DNA of 64,000 nt, taken from Streptomyces sp. SLBN-31. Lineage in GTDB: Bacteria; Actinomycetota; Actinomycetes; Streptomycetales; Streptomycetaceae. The position numbers were made by a program, and so were the translations under genes. Location of the stretch: positions 2,294,001-2,358,000 of the forward strand of contig NZ_VFNC01000002.1 of the NCBI RefSeq assembly GCF_006715395.1. Direction: 5' to 3'. Shown here piece by piece: positions 9,375 to 18,186 of this stretch. Under the pieces are notes generated by a model. That model saw only the letters and a program-made list of their open reading frames with translations, was not told the origin of the DNA and searched no databases. How positions within the stretch are numbered: the stretch's first letter is position 1; each line of letters begins with the position of its first letter.

Positions 9375-10913
9375 TTGGCTCCACTTTCCGGTTCCGGAGC
9401 GAACCCGCTTCGTGACCCCGCGGACCGACGGCTCCCGCGTATCGCGGGGCCGTCGGGCCTGGTCATCTTCGGCGTCACCGGCGACCTGTCGCGCAAGAAG
9501 CTGATGCCCGCCGTGTACGACCTCGCCAACCGGGGTCTGCTGCCGCCGGGCTTCTCGCTGGTGGGCTTCGCCCGCCGCGAGTGGGAGAACGAGGACTTCG
9601 CCGCCGAGGTCCACGACGCAGTCAAGGCCCACGCCCGCACGCCGTTCCGCGAGGAGGTCTGGCAGCAGCTCATCCAGGGGATGCGCTTCGTCCAGGGCAC
9701 CTTCGACGACGACGACGCGTTCGAGCGGCTGCGCTCCACCATCGAGGAGCTGGACAAGGCACAGGGCACGGGCGGCAACTTCGCCTTCTACCTGTCGGTG
9801 CCGCCGCGCTCCTTCCCGGTGGTCATCCAGCAGCTGAAGAAGCACGGCCTGGCGGACCAGACCGGCGGCTCCTGGCGGCGTGCGGTCATCGAGAAGCCCT
9901 TCGGCCACGACCTGAAGTCGGCCGAGGAGCTCAACAAGGTCGTGCACGAGGTCTTCGCCCCGGACCAGGTCTTCCGCATCGACCACTACCTGGGCAAGGA
10001 GACCGTCCAGAACATCCTGGCGCTGCGCTTCGCCAACACGATGTTCGAGCCGATCTGGAACCGGTCCTTCGTGGACCATGTGCAGATCACGATGGCCGAG
10101 GACATCGGCATCGGCGGCCGCGCCGGCTACTACGACGGCATCGGCGCCGCCCGTGACGTCATCCAGAACCACCTGCTCCAGTTGATGGCCCTCACGGCCA
10201 TGGAGGAGCCGGCCTCCTTCGACGCGGACGCGCTGGCCGCGGAGAAGACCAAGGTGCTCGGGGCCGTGCGGCTGCCGAAGGACCTGGGCCGGGACACCGT
10301 GCGCGGGCAGTACGCGGCGGGCTGGCAGGGCGGTGAGAAGGCCGTCGGTTACCTCCAGGAGGAGGGCATCGACGCCAACTCCAAGACCGACACCTACGCC
10401 GCCATCAAGCTGGGCATCGACAACCGCCGCTGGGCGGGCGTCCCCTTCTACCTGCGCACCGGCAAGCGCCTCGGCCGTCGCGTCACCGAGATCGCGGTCG
10501 TCTTCCAGCGGGCGCCGCACTCCCCCTTCGACCACACGGCGACGGAGGAGCTCGGCAAGAACGCGATCGTCATCCGCGTCCAGCCCGACGAGGGCGTGAC
10601 GGTCCGCTTCGGCTCGAAGGTGCCGGGCACCTCCATGGAGATCCGGGACGTGTCGATGGACTTCGCCTACGGCGAGTCCTTCACCGAGTCCTCCCCGGAG
10701 GCGTACGAACGGCTGATCCTGGACGTGCTGCTGGGCGACTCGAACCTCTTCCCGCGCACCGAGGAGGTCGAGCTGTCCTGGAAGATCCTCGACCCGATCG
10801 AGCAGTACTGGGACAAGAACGGCAAGCCCGCGCAGTACGCGTCCGGCACCTGGGGTCCCGTCGAGGCGGACGAAATGCTCGAGCGAGACGGACGGAGCTG
10901 GCGCCGGCCATGA
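9375..10913 (+). CDS. zwf: Glucose-6-phosphate 1-dehydrogenase
   Basis: First oxidative step, making 6-phosphogluconolactone and NADPH; 512 residues. Nucleotide-binding GVTGDLSRKKLMPA near residue 35, EKPFGHDLKSA, and the active-site signature RIDHYLGKETVQN are all intact. The start is TTG 9375: a GGAGGG ribosome site ends 8 nt upstream, inside the end of tal, and no ATG or GTG lies near enough in frame. A TTG start may hold zwf translation below tal. The stop overlaps the opcA start. Confidence 0.97.
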   Translation: MAPLSGSGANPLRDPADRRLPRIAGPSGLVIFGVTGDLSRKKLMPAVYDLANRGLLPPGFSLVGFARREWENEDFAAEVHDAVKAHARTPFREEVWQQLIQGMRFVQGTFDDDDAFERLRSTIEELDKAQGTGGNFAFYLSVPPRSFPVVIQQLKKHGLADQTGGSWRRAVIEKPFGHDLKSAEELNKVVHEVFAPDQVFRIDHYLGKETVQNILALRFANTMFEPIWNRSFVDHVQITMAEDIGIGGRAGYYDGIGAARDVIQNHLLQLMALTAMEEPASFDADALAAEKTKVLGAVRLPKDLGRDTVRGQYAAGWQGGEKAVGYLQEEGIDANSKTDTYAAIKLGIDNRRWAGVPFYLRTGKRLGRRVTEIAVVFQRAPHSPFDHTATEELGKNAIVIRVQPDEGVTVRFGSKVPGTSMEIRDVSMDFAYGESFTESSPEAYERLILDVLLGDSNLFPRTEEVELSWKILDPIEQYWDKNGKPAQYASGTWGPVEADEMLERDGRSWRRP

Positions 10914-12031
10914 AGATAGACCTCACGGACACCACGGCCAGCAAGATCAACAAGGCGCTGGTGCAGGGGCGGCGGGCCATCGGCACGCCCGCCGTCGGCA
11001 TGGTGCTGACGCTGGTCATCGTGACGGACGAGGAGAACGCGTACGACGCGCTGAAGGCCGCGAACGACGCCTCGCGCGAGCACCCCTCGCGCACGCTCGT
11101 GGTCATCAAGCGCGTCTCTCGCACCCCCCGCGACCGCACGTCGTCCCGGCTGGACGCCGAGGTACGGGTGGGCGCGGACGCGGGCACCGGCGAGACGGTC
11201 GTGCTGCGGATGTACGGCGAGACGGCCGAGCACGCGCAGTCCGTCGTCCTGCCGCTGCTGCTGCCGGACGCGCCCGTCGTCGTGTGGTGGCCGGTGAACG
11301 CGCCGCTCGACCCGGCCAGCGACCCGCTGGGCGCGCTCGGCCAGCGCCGGGTGACGGACACCTACGCCGCCGAGCAGCCGGTGCGGGAACTGACGGCCCG
11401 CGCCGACACCTACACGCCCGGCGACACCGACCTGTCCTGGACCCGCATCACGCCGTGGCGCTCGATGCTGGCCGCCGCTCTCGACCAGGTCACCTGTGAG
11501 GTGGAGGCCGTCGAGGTGGAGGGCGAGGAGTTCAACCCGAGCTGCGAGCTGCTGGCGATGTGGCTGGCGGACCGGCTGGACGTGCCCGTGAAGCGGTCGC
11601 TGTCCGGCGGGCCCGGTCTGACGGCGGTGCGTATGCACACGAACAGCGGACCGATCGTCCTGGACCGCGCGGACGGTTCGCTCGCCACCCTCTCCATCCA
11701 GGGCCAGCCGGACCGCGCGGTGGCGCTGAAGCGGCGGGAGACGGCCGAACTGATCGCCGAGGAGCTGCGGCGGCTCGACCCGGACGACACCTACGCGTCG
11801 GCACTGCGGTTCGGGGTGGAGCGGCTGAACGCGCCGGCGTCGGGGGCTCCCTTTCCGGAAGCGGCTGCCAAAGGAGAGCCGGCCACCGACGTCCCCGGAG
11901 GGGCCGAGTCCGGCACCGGAGAACCCCTCGCCGTCGAAACGCCTGTCGAGGACGCTGCGAAAGCTTCCGCACAGGAAGCGGCGGCGGCGGAGCCGGTGAA
12001 GCAGGAGTCGAAGAAGGCGGCGGCGAAGTGA
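10910..12031 (+). CDS. opcA: OpcA, assembly/allosteric protein of glucose-6-phosphate dehydrogenase
   Basis: OpcA homologue, 373 residues, coupled to zwf by an ATGA overlap. In cyanobacteria and actinobacteria OpcA activates or stabilises Zwf. Recognisable segments include WWPVNAPLDPASDPLGALGQRRVTD (interrupted here for length) and SWTRITPWRSMLAAAL. The last roughly 65 residues are Ala/Glu/Pro/Lys-rich without predicted fold and look like a disordered tail ending KKAAAK. The stop overlaps the pgl GTG. Confidence 0.93.
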   Translation: MKIDLTDTTASKINKALVQGRRAIGTPAVGMVLTLVIVTDEENAYDALKAANDASREHPSRTLVVIKRVSRTPRDRTSSRLDAEVRVGADAGTGETVVLRMYGETAEHAQSVVLPLLLPDAPVVVWWPVNAPLDPASDPLGALGQRRVTDTYAAEQPVRELTARADTYTPGDTDLSWTRITPWRSMLAAALDQVTCEVEAVEVEGEEFNPSCELLAMWLADRLDVPVKRSLSGGPGLTAVRMHTNSGPIVLDRADGSLATLSIQGQPDRAVALKRRETAELIAEELRRLDPDDTYASALRFGVERLNAPASGAPFPEAAAKGEPATDVPGGAESGTGEPLAVETPVEDAAKASAQEAAAAEPVKQESKKAAAK

Positions 12032-12810
12032 GCACCCCGCAGCTGGTCGTGCACCACGACAAGGACCTGATGGCGCAGGCCGCCGCGGCCCGGCTGATCA
12101 CGAAGATCGTGGACGCGCAGTCCTCCCGCGGCTCCGCGTCGGTGGTCCTCACGGGCGGCCGCAACGGCAACGGCCTGCTGGCCGCCCTCGCCGCCGCGCC
12201 GGCCCGGGACGCGATCGACTGGGGCCGGCTGGACCTGTGGTGGGGAGACGAGCGCTTCCTGCCCGAGGGCGACCCGGACCGCAATGTCACGCAGGCCCGT
12301 GAGGCTCTGCTGGACGCGGTCCCGCTGGACCCGAAGCGCGTGCACGCCATGCCCGCCTCCGACGGTCCGTTCGGTTCCGACGTCGACGCGGCGGCGGCCG
12401 CCTACGCGGAGGAACTGGCCCGTGCGGCGGGCCCGGAGAACCATGGCGCCGTACCCACCTTCGACGTGCTGATGCTGGGCGTCGGCCCGGACACGCACGT
12501 GGCGTCCCTGTTCCCGGAGCTGCCGGCCGTCCGCGAGACGGACCGCACGGTGGTGGGCGTCCACGGCTCCCCCAAGCCGCCGCCGACCCGGGTGACGCTG
12601 ACGCTGCCCGCGATCCGGGCGGCCCGCGAGGTGTGGCTGCTGGCGGCCGGCGAGGACAAGGCGGAGGCGGCGGCGATCGCCCTGTCCGGCGCGGGCGAGA
12701 TCCAGGCCCCGGCGGCGGGCGCACGCGGCAGGCAGCGCACCCTGTGGCTGCTGGACGCGGCGGCCGCCTCACAACTGCCGAGGTCGCTGTACCCACCGGC
12801 GTCGCCGTGA
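12028..12810 (+). CDS. pgl: 6-Phosphogluconolactonase
   Basis: Hydrolyses 6-phosphogluconolactone, the Zwf product; 260 residues of the DevB/NagB-like fold. VVLTGGRNGNGLLAAL, WGDERFLPEGDPDRN, and LMLGVGPDTHVASLFP are family motifs. It starts at GTG 12028, overlapping the opcA stop by 4 bp. It is the last gene of the pentose phosphate operon, and a strong hairpin follows within 5 bp. Confidence 0.96.
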   Translation: MSTPQLVVHHDKDLMAQAAAARLITKIVDAQSSRGSASVVLTGGRNGNGLLAALAAAPARDAIDWGRLDLWWGDERFLPEGDPDRNVTQAREALLDAVPLDPKRVHAMPASDGPFGSDVDAAAAAYAEELARAAGPENHGAVPTFDVLMLGVGPDTHVASLFPELPAVRETDRTVVGVHGSPKPPPTRVTLTLPAIRAAREVWLLAAGEDKAEAAAIALSGAGEIQAPAAGARGRQRTLWLLDAAAASQLPRSLYPPASP

Positions 12811-12814
12811 GCGC

Positions 12815-12847
12815 GCGGTGGGGGCTGCCGACGGGAGCCCCCACCGC
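12815..12847. terminator. Bidirectional terminator between pgl and the sugar permease gene
   Basis: Perfect 12-bp stem (12815-12826 with 12836-12847), 9-nt loop, filling the 38-bp convergent gap. Confidence 0.85.
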
Positions 12848-12848
12848 C

Positions 12849-13688
12849 TCACTTCACGGATCCGGCCATCACGCCCTGCACGAAGTGCCGCTGGAAGGCG
12901 AAGAACACCACCAGCGGCACCACCAGGGACACGAACGCGCCCGGCGCCAGGACGTCGATGTTGCTGCCGAACTGCCGTATCTGGGACTGGAGTTCCACCG
13001 TCAACGGCTGTGACGAGGGGTCCGCGAACAGCAGGGCGACCAGCATGTCGTTCCACACCCACAGGAACTGGAAGATGGCCAGGGACGCGATCGCGGGGCG
13101 GCCGACCGGGAGGACCAGCCGGGTGAAGATGCGCCACTCGCTCCCGCCGTCCATCCGGGCCGCCTCCAGCATCTCCTTCGGCATCTCGGCGAAGTAGTTC
13201 CGCAGCAGGAACACCGCGAACGGCAGCCCGTACGCCACGTGGAAGAGCACCACGCCGGGGATCGTGCCGAACAGGCCCAGCTCCCCGAAGAGTTTGGCGA
13301 CCGGCAGCAGGCCGATCTGCACCGGCACCACCAACAGGGCGACCACGACCAGGAAGACGGCCTCGCGCCCGGGGAAGTCCAGCCAGGCGAAGGCGTATCC
13401 GGCGAGCGCCGCGAGGACCACGACCAGGACGGTCGCCGGCACCGAGATCAGCACGGTGTTCCAGAACGCCTGCGTGATGCCCGCGTTCTTCAGCAGCGCC
13501 GAGTAGTTGTCGAAGGACAGCTGGCCCGGCCTGGTGAACGCCGTCCACCAGCCGCTGCTCGCCGAGTCCTCGGACGAGCGCAGCGAGGACATGAACAGTC
13601 CCGCGAGCGGTGTCAGCCACACCAGGCCGATCAGGACGAGGAAGGCCTGAACCAGACCGCTGGAAAGGGCGCGCCGCACAGCGTTCAT
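12849..13688 (-). CDS. Sugar ABC transporter permease, MalG type
   Basis: 279 residues, six predicted membrane helices. The inner-loop EAA motif is EAARMDGGSEWRIFTRLVLPVGRPA, read here as EAARMDGGSEWRIF and LPVGRPA, the docking site for an MsmK-type ATPase. It starts at ATG 13688 with a GAAGGAG ribosome site 8 nt upstream, overlapping the upstream permease stop by 4 bp. No ATPase gene is in this cluster. In Streptomyces such importers usually share the multitask ATPase MsiK encoded elsewhere. Confidence 0.94.
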   Translation of the reverse strand: MNAVRRALSSGLVQAFLVLIGLVWLTPLAGLFMSSLRSSEDSASSGWWTAFTRPGQLSFDNYSALLKNAGITQAFWNTVLISVPATVLVVVLAALAGYAFAWLDFPGREAVFLVVVALLVVPVQIGLLPVAKLFGELGLFGTIPGVVLFHVAYGLPFAVFLLRNYFAEMPKEMLEAARMDGGSEWRIFTRLVLPVGRPAIASLAIFQFLWVWNDMLVALLFADPSSQPLTVELQSQIRQFGSNIDVLAPGAFVSLVVPLVVFFAFQRHFVQGVMAGSVK

Positions 13689-15043
13689 CGCTGACTCCTT
13701 CGGAAGCGACGGACGTTGAAGACCATGGCGGGGACGACCAGGAGGAGGAGCAGGACGCCGAGCGCGCTGCCCAGGCCCTGGTTGTTGCCGCCGCCGAAGG
13801 ACACCAGCCACATCTGCGTGGCGAGCACGGTCGCGTCCTCCGCGACGTCGCCGGGCGCGATGATGTAGACGAGGTCGAAGACCTTCATCACGTTGATCAG
13901 CAGCGTCACGAAGACCACGGTGAGGACGGGGGCGAGGAGCGGGACGGTGATGCGGCGGAAGATCTGCCACTCGTTGGCCCCGTCCATCCGCGCCGCCTCC
14001 AGCGCGTCCCGGGGAAGGGTGGCGAGCCCCGCCCCGATCAGTACCATCGCGAATCCCGTCCAGATCCACACGTACGCCCCGATGATCGCCGGCGTCACGA
14101 GCGCCGGTCCGAGCCAGGAGACGCCCTGGTACGGCTGCGCGAAGTTCGAGGCCGGCAACTTCACCGTGTACGCACCCGACTTGAGGCCGGTGAAGCGGAA
14201 GGAGCCGTCCGCCGCCGTCGTCGTACCGGCGACCGTCCTGCCGTCCCGCACAGCCTCGACCTTCATCTCGGGCAGCCCGCTCTCCCGCCGGTCGACCGTC
14301 CCCGGTCTGCCTCCTCCGCCGGGCGTGAAGTCCAGGTAGACGACGCCGCGCAGTTCACCGGCGGCCGCCGTGCGCTGGGCGGCCGGGTAGGCGGGACGGG
14401 CGCCGCCGGGCAGGTCCTTGGGGGCGACGCCGACCAGGCCGAGGGTGACCGAGTCGCCGGGCCTCGCGGTCGCGTTCGTGCGGTACGAGCCGTCCCTGCC
14501 CGCGGTCAGGCCCTGGTCCGGGCGGGCCCGTGCGGTCGGGTAGTGGGACGTGCCCGCGAAGGTGTCGTGCACGCCGACCACGGCGGCGTTCAGGACGCCC
14601 CTGTTCGGGTCCTGGTCGTAGGCGAGGCGGAAGATGATGCCGGCGGCCAGGAAGGAGACCGCCATCGGCATGAACAGCAGCAGCTTGAAGGCCGTGGCCC
14701 AGCGCACCTTCTCCACCAGCACGGCGAGGATCAGGCCGAGGCCGGTCAGCAGCGCCGGGGCGACCACGACCCAGATGGCCGTGTTGCGGACGGCCTTGAG
14801 GGTGGCCGGGTCGCGGAACATCTCGGTGTAGTTGTCGCCGCCCACGAAGCGGGTGCCGGAGGCGTCGAAGAAGCTGCGGCCGACCGAGAACAGCACGGGG
14901 TAGACGACCAGCGCGCCGAGCAGGAGCAGCGCCGGGAAGACGAAGAGCAGGGCGACGATCCGGGCCCGCCGCCGGGAGCGCCGGGCGCGCTCGACCAGGC
15001 CGGTGGCGGGTGGGCTCGTCTCTTTCACCAGGGTCGCGGTCAT
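13685..15043 (-). CDS. Sugar ABC transporter permease, MalF type, with inserted extracytoplasmic domain
   Basis: 452 residues, about 150 more than usual for this family. Helices lie near residues 28-52, 88-110, 118-140, 318-340, 372-394 and 425-446; the EAA loop is EAARMDGANEWQIFRRI at about 349-365. Between the third and fourth helix, where typical members have a short outer loop, there is an insertion from about residue 163 to 305. It is rich in Gly, Thr and Arg, and its last part (VEAVRDGRTV, ADGSFRFTGLKSGAYTVKLP) looks like a carboxypeptidase-regulatory/SpaA-like beta-sandwich. E. coli MalF has a periplasmic P2 domain in the comparable loop, so this may also contact the binding protein. 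Confidence 0.92.
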   Translation of the reverse strand: MTATLVKETSPPATGLVERARRSRRRARIVALLFVFPALLLLGALVVYPVLFSVGRSFFDASGTRFVGGDNYTEMFRDPATLKAVRNTAIWVVVAPALLTGLGLILAVLVEKVRWATAFKLLLFMPMAVSFLAAGIIFRLAYDQDPNRGVLNAAVVGVHDTFAGTSHYPTARARPDQGLTAGRDGSYRTNATARPGDSVTLGLVGVAPKDLPGGARPAYPAAQRTAAAGELRGVVYLDFTPGGGGRPGTVDRRESGLPEMKVEAVRDGRTVAGTTTAADGSFRFTGLKSGAYTVKLPASNFAQPYQGVSWLGPALVTPAIIGAYVWIWTGFAMVLIGAGLATLPRDALEAARMDGANEWQIFRRITVPLLAPVLTVVFVTLLINVMKVFDLVYIIAPGDVAEDATVLATQMWLVSFGGGNNQGLGSALGVLLLLLVVPAMVFNVRRFRRSQR

Positions 15044-15049
15044 CGCGCG

Positions 15050-16378
15050 TCAGCCCTGGTACGCCTTGGCCGCCGCGGACTCCAGGCGGGCCGCGGTCCC
15101 CTTCGGGTCGGACGGGTCGCGCAGGAAGTCCTGCAGCAGCTTCCACTCGCCCGCGCCCTTGGTGCCGCCGAAGGCCGCCGGCGCCTGGTCGGACATGTCG
15201 AAGCGGACCGAGTCCCCGGCCTCGACGAGGGACTTGGCGGTGGCGCGGGTGACGTCGTCGCCGTAGGAGGAGAGGTCGAGCTTCTCGTTGGGGGACAGGA
15301 AGCCGCCGGCCTTCGCCCACACGGCGGCGGCCTCCGGGGTGGCCAGGTACTCCAGGAGCTTCATGCCGGCCTTGGCGTTCTTGCCGTCCTTCAGGACGAC
15401 GGCCGCGTCACCGCCGCTGACGACGGGCGCCTTGCCGCCGTCGACCGCGGGGAAGGGGAAGAAGTTCGCGTCCGTGCCGATGGTCCTGCCGAACTGGTCG
15501 TGCGCGACCCCGGCGACGAAGTCGCCCTCGTAGACCATGCCGGCGTCGGGCTTGGGGCCGAACACCTTCGCCACCGAGCCGGGGAAGTCGGTGTTGAGGG
15601 CCTCCTTCTGGCCGCCAGCCACCAGCCGCTTGTCCTTGAACAGCTTGCCGAGCGTGTCCAGTGCCTTGACGACGCTGGTGTCGGTCCACTTCAGCTTGTG
15701 GGCGGCCAGGGCGTCGTACTTCTCGGGTCCGGCCTGGGAGAGGTAGATGTTCTCGAACCAGTCGGTGAGGGTCCAGCCGTCCTGGCCGGCCACCGAGAAC
15801 GCGGCGAGCCCGGAGTCGGAGACGGTGCGGCCGGCCTTCAGCATCTCGTCGTACGTCTTCGGCGGCTTGACGCCGGCCTGGTTCAGGGCGTCGGGGCTGT
15901 ACCAGACGGTCGACTTGTGGGCGGCCTTGAAGTAGAGGCCGTAGAGGCGGCCGTCGACGCTGCCGTACTTCTTCCAGACGGGGGCGTAGCCGGCGTCCAC
16001 CGTCTTCTCGGTGGTGGCCGACAGCGGGGTGAGCCAGCCCTTCTTGGCGAACTGCTGCAACACGCCGACCTGCGGGACCATCACCACGTCGGGCGCGTTG
16101 CCGCCCTCGATCTTGCTGCCGACGACGGTGGAGACGTTGTCGCCGGTGGAGATGAACTGGGTCTTGGCCCCGGTCTTCGCGCTGAACGCGTCGAGGACCT
16201 TCTGGAAGTTCTTCTGCTCGCTGCCGGTCCACACTCCGGCCACGGTGACCGTCTGGCCGCCGAGGGCCTTGTCGCCGCCGCCCGCGGAGACCGGGCCGCC
16301 GCCTCCGCAGGCGGTCGCGCCCAGGGCCAGGGCGAGGGCGGTGCAGCCGGTGAGCAGGGTGGTACGTCGTCGCATCAT
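15050..16378 (-). CDS. Extracellular sugar-binding lipoprotein of ABC importer
   Basis: 442 residues. N-terminal MMRRRTT then a hydrophobic stretch and ALGATACGGG, a lipoprotein signal with Cys at about residue 23. The mature part is a family 1-type solute-binding protein (VTVAGVWTGSEQKNFQKVL at the start; GNAPDVVMVPQVG in the first lobe). The ribosome site AAGGGA lies 9 nt before ATG 16378. It ends 6 bp before the MalF-type permease gene, so the order glucosidase, binding protein, two permeases is a single leftward operon. The likely ligand is an alpha-glucoside or other oligosaccharide, inferred from the glucosidase. Confidence 0.93.
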   Translation of the reverse strand: MMRRRTTLLTGCTALALALGATACGGGGPVSAGGGDKALGGQTVTVAGVWTGSEQKNFQKVLDAFSAKTGAKTQFISTGDNVSTVVGSKIEGGNAPDVVMVPQVGVLQQFAKKGWLTPLSATTEKTVDAGYAPVWKKYGSVDGRLYGLYFKAAHKSTVWYSPDALNQAGVKPPKTYDEMLKAGRTVSDSGLAAFSVAGQDGWTLTDWFENIYLSQAGPEKYDALAAHKLKWTDTSVVKALDTLGKLFKDKRLVAGGQKEALNTDFPGSVAKVFGPKPDAGMVYEGDFVAGVAHDQFGRTIGTDANFFPFPAVDGGKAPVVSGGDAAVVLKDGKNAKAGMKLLEYLATPEAAAVWAKAGGFLSPNEKLDLSSYGDDVTRATAKSLVEAGDSVRFDMSDQAPAAFGGTKGAGEWKLLQDFLRDPSDPKGTAARLESAAAKAYQG

Positions 16379-16440
16379 CGTTGATGTCCCTTCAGGGGTG
16401 GGTAACTGACGAGTGGTCAGGTAAGGGGGGCCGTGCCCGG

Positions 16441-18051
16441 TCAGAGGTCGGCGAGCCACCAGGCGGCCGTGGAGCCGGGCAGTACCCCGGCCGGGCACGG
16501 GCCGCTGGACAGCAGCGGGGTGCCGGAGACCGGTGCGGGCGTGGGCGCCGTACCGAAGTTGACGGCGCAGACCAGGCCGTCGCCGCGCTCGAAGGCGAGG
16601 ACGCCGGGCGGGGTGTCCAGCCAGCGCAGCGTGCCCTCGCCCAACTGGGGCAGGGACGCCCGCAGTTGCAGGCCGTCGCGGTACAGGTGCCAGAAGGAGC
16701 GGGTGTCGGCGAGGGCGCGGTCGGTGGCGTACTCGGCGAAGTAGGAGGGCTGCGGCAGCCACGGGCGGGCGCTCTCGGCGCCGGAGGTGAAGCCGAAGGG
16801 CGAGGCCTGCCCGGACCACGGCAGCGGCACGCGGCAGCCGTCGCGGATGCGGGCCCGGCTGCCCGTGCGCCGGAAGATCGGGTCGGTGAGCACGTCGTCG
16901 GGCAGGTCGACGACCTCGGGCAGACCCAGCTCCTCGCCCTGGTAGATGTACGCGGCTCCGGGCAGCGCCAGCATCAGCAGCGCGGCGGCGCGGGCACGGG
17001 CGGCGCCGAGGCCGCTGCCCTCGGTGGCGGGTTCGCCGTAACGGGTTACGGTGCGGACCTGGTCGTGGTTGTTGAGGACCCAGGTGACCGTGGAGCCGGT
17101 ACCGGCGATGTCCTGCATGGCCTCGGAGATGACCTTGCGGAAGGCGCCCGGGTCCCAGGGGGCGCTGAGCAGGTCGAAGAAGAAGGCCTGGTGGAGCTCG
17201 TCCGGCCGGACGTACAGCGCGTGCTCGCGTGCCGTCGGCACCGACACCTCGCCGACCAGCAGCCGCTCGCGGCCGTCCCGCCCGGTGTACTCCTCGCACA
17301 CCGACCGCCAGTGCCGCCACACCTCGTGCACCTCGGGCTGGTTCCAGGCCAGCGGGTTGACCGAGTCGCGGGTGCGGGCGTCGGCCTCGGGGTCGTCGGA
17401 GTCGGGCAGCTCGGGGTGCTTGAACAGGCCCGCGGCCACGTCGATGCGAAAGCCGTCGACGCCCCGGTCGAGCCAGAACCGCAGCACCCGGTCGAACTCG
17501 GCGCCGACCTCGGGGTTGCGCCAGTTCCAGTCGGGCTGCTCGGAGGCGAACATGTGCAGGTACCACTGGCCGTCGCCGACCCGGGTCCAGGCCGGGCCGC
17601 CGAACATGGAGTGCCAGTTGTTGGGCGGCTCGGCGCCCTCGGGCCCGCGGCCGTCGGCGAAGTGGAAGCGGGCGCGGGCCGCGCTGCCGGGCTCGGCCGC
17701 CAGCGCCTGGCGGAACCACGGGTGCTCGCTGGAGCAGTGGTTGGGGACGATGTCGAGCAGCACCTTGATGCCGAGCCGCCGGGCGTCCGCCATCAGCAGG
17801 TCGAACTCGGCGAGGTCGCCGAAGAGCGGGTCGACATCGCAGTAGTCGGCCACGTCGTAGCCGTGGTCGTGCTGCGGGGACGGGTAGAAGGGGCTCAGCC
17901 AGATCCCGTCGACGCCCAGCTTCTTCAGGTACGGCAGCCCCGCCCTGACTCCGGCGAGATCGCCGACGCCGTCGCCGGTGCTGTCCAGGAAGCTGCGGAC
18001 GTACACCTGATAGATCACCGCGTCACGCCACCAGCGGTACTTACTCAACAT
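16441..18051 (-). CDS. GH13 alpha-glucosidase (oligo-1,6-glucosidase/alpha-glucosidase type)
   Basis: 536 residues, no signal peptide, so cytoplasmic. The (beta/alpha)8 GH13 motifs are complete: DIVPNHCSSEHPWF (region I), GFRIDVAAG with nucleophile Asp204 (II), LLVGEVSV with acid/base Glu268 (III) and VLNNHDQV with Asp330 (IV). QPDWNWRNPEV is typical of alpha-glucosidases. ATG 18051 has no ribosome site, but a TTGACA/TAACAT promoter places the transcript start at or next to the ATG, so the mRNA is probably leaderless. It presumably hydrolyses the sugar imported by the three downstream genes. Confidence 0.95.
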   Translation of the reverse strand: MLSKYRWWRDAVIYQVYVRSFLDSTGDGVGDLAGVRAGLPYLKKLGVDGIWLSPFYPSPQHDHGYDVADYCDVDPLFGDLAEFDLLMADARRLGIKVLLDIVPNHCSSEHPWFRQALAAEPGSAARARFHFADGRGPEGAEPPNNWHSMFGGPAWTRVGDGQWYLHMFASEQPDWNWRNPEVGAEFDRVLRFWLDRGVDGFRIDVAAGLFKHPELPDSDDPEADARTRDSVNPLAWNQPEVHEVWRHWRSVCEEYTGRDGRERLLVGEVSVPTAREHALYVRPDELHQAFFFDLLSAPWDPGAFRKVISEAMQDIAGTGSTVTWVLNNHDQVRTVTRYGEPATEGSGLGAARARAAALLMLALPGAAYIYQGEELGLPEVVDLPDDVLTDPIFRRTGSRARIRDGCRVPLPWSGQASPFGFTSGAESARPWLPQPSYFAEYATDRALADTRSFWHLYRDGLQLRASLPQLGEGTLRWLDTPPGVLAFERGDGLVCAVNFGTAPTPAPVSGTPLLSSGPCPAGVLPGSTAAWWLADL

Positions 18052-18062
18052 GTATGCATGTT
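18047..18062. promoter_or_regulatory. Candidate operator overlapping glucosidase start
   Basis: Inverted repeat AACATG, 4 nt, CATGTT. It covers the glucosidase start codon and most of its -10 region, so a protein bound here would block transcription. The regulator is not identified. Confidence 0.45.
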
Positions 18063-18088
18063 ATGTAGGCGCTTCGCGCGGGTGTCAA
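18058..18088 (-). promoter_or_regulatory. Promoter of glucosidase-importer operon
   Basis: Leftward TTGACA (18088-18083), 19 nt, TAACAT (18063-18058), then 6 nt to the ATG at 18051. The exact -35 and the lack of a ribosome site support a leaderless transcript; the 19-nt spacer is longer than the usual 17-18. Confidence 0.55.
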
Positions 18089-18172
18089 CGATGAGAACGG
18101 AAGCTACCGCCGAGTTGGCCTGTGAAATACGGATCAACTAGGACAGGATGAAGAGAGATGAGATGTGCGCGT

Positions 18173-18185
18173 TACCTAACAGGTA
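18173..18185. promoter_or_regulatory. Palindrome identical to the PadR-locus palindrome (site 2)
   Basis: TACCTAACAGGTA is the exact reverse complement of the 13-mer at 19517-19529 (inverted repeat TACCT, 3 nt, AGGTA). It lies 2 bp past the stop of the solute-binding protein gene and about 85 bp upstream of the glucosidase promoter -35. It is a likely second binding site for the same regulator. Confidence 0.55.
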
Positions 18186-18186
18186 G

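Noticed and set aside
5777..9778. Open frame of 1333 codons on the minus strand
   Set aside because: It lies antisense to tkt, tal and zwf, which are unmistakable. High GC at third codon positions leaves the complementary frame open; no family motif is present.
13610..16384. Open frame of 924 codons on the plus strand
   Set aside because: Antisense to the sugar importer genes; no ribosome site and no domain.
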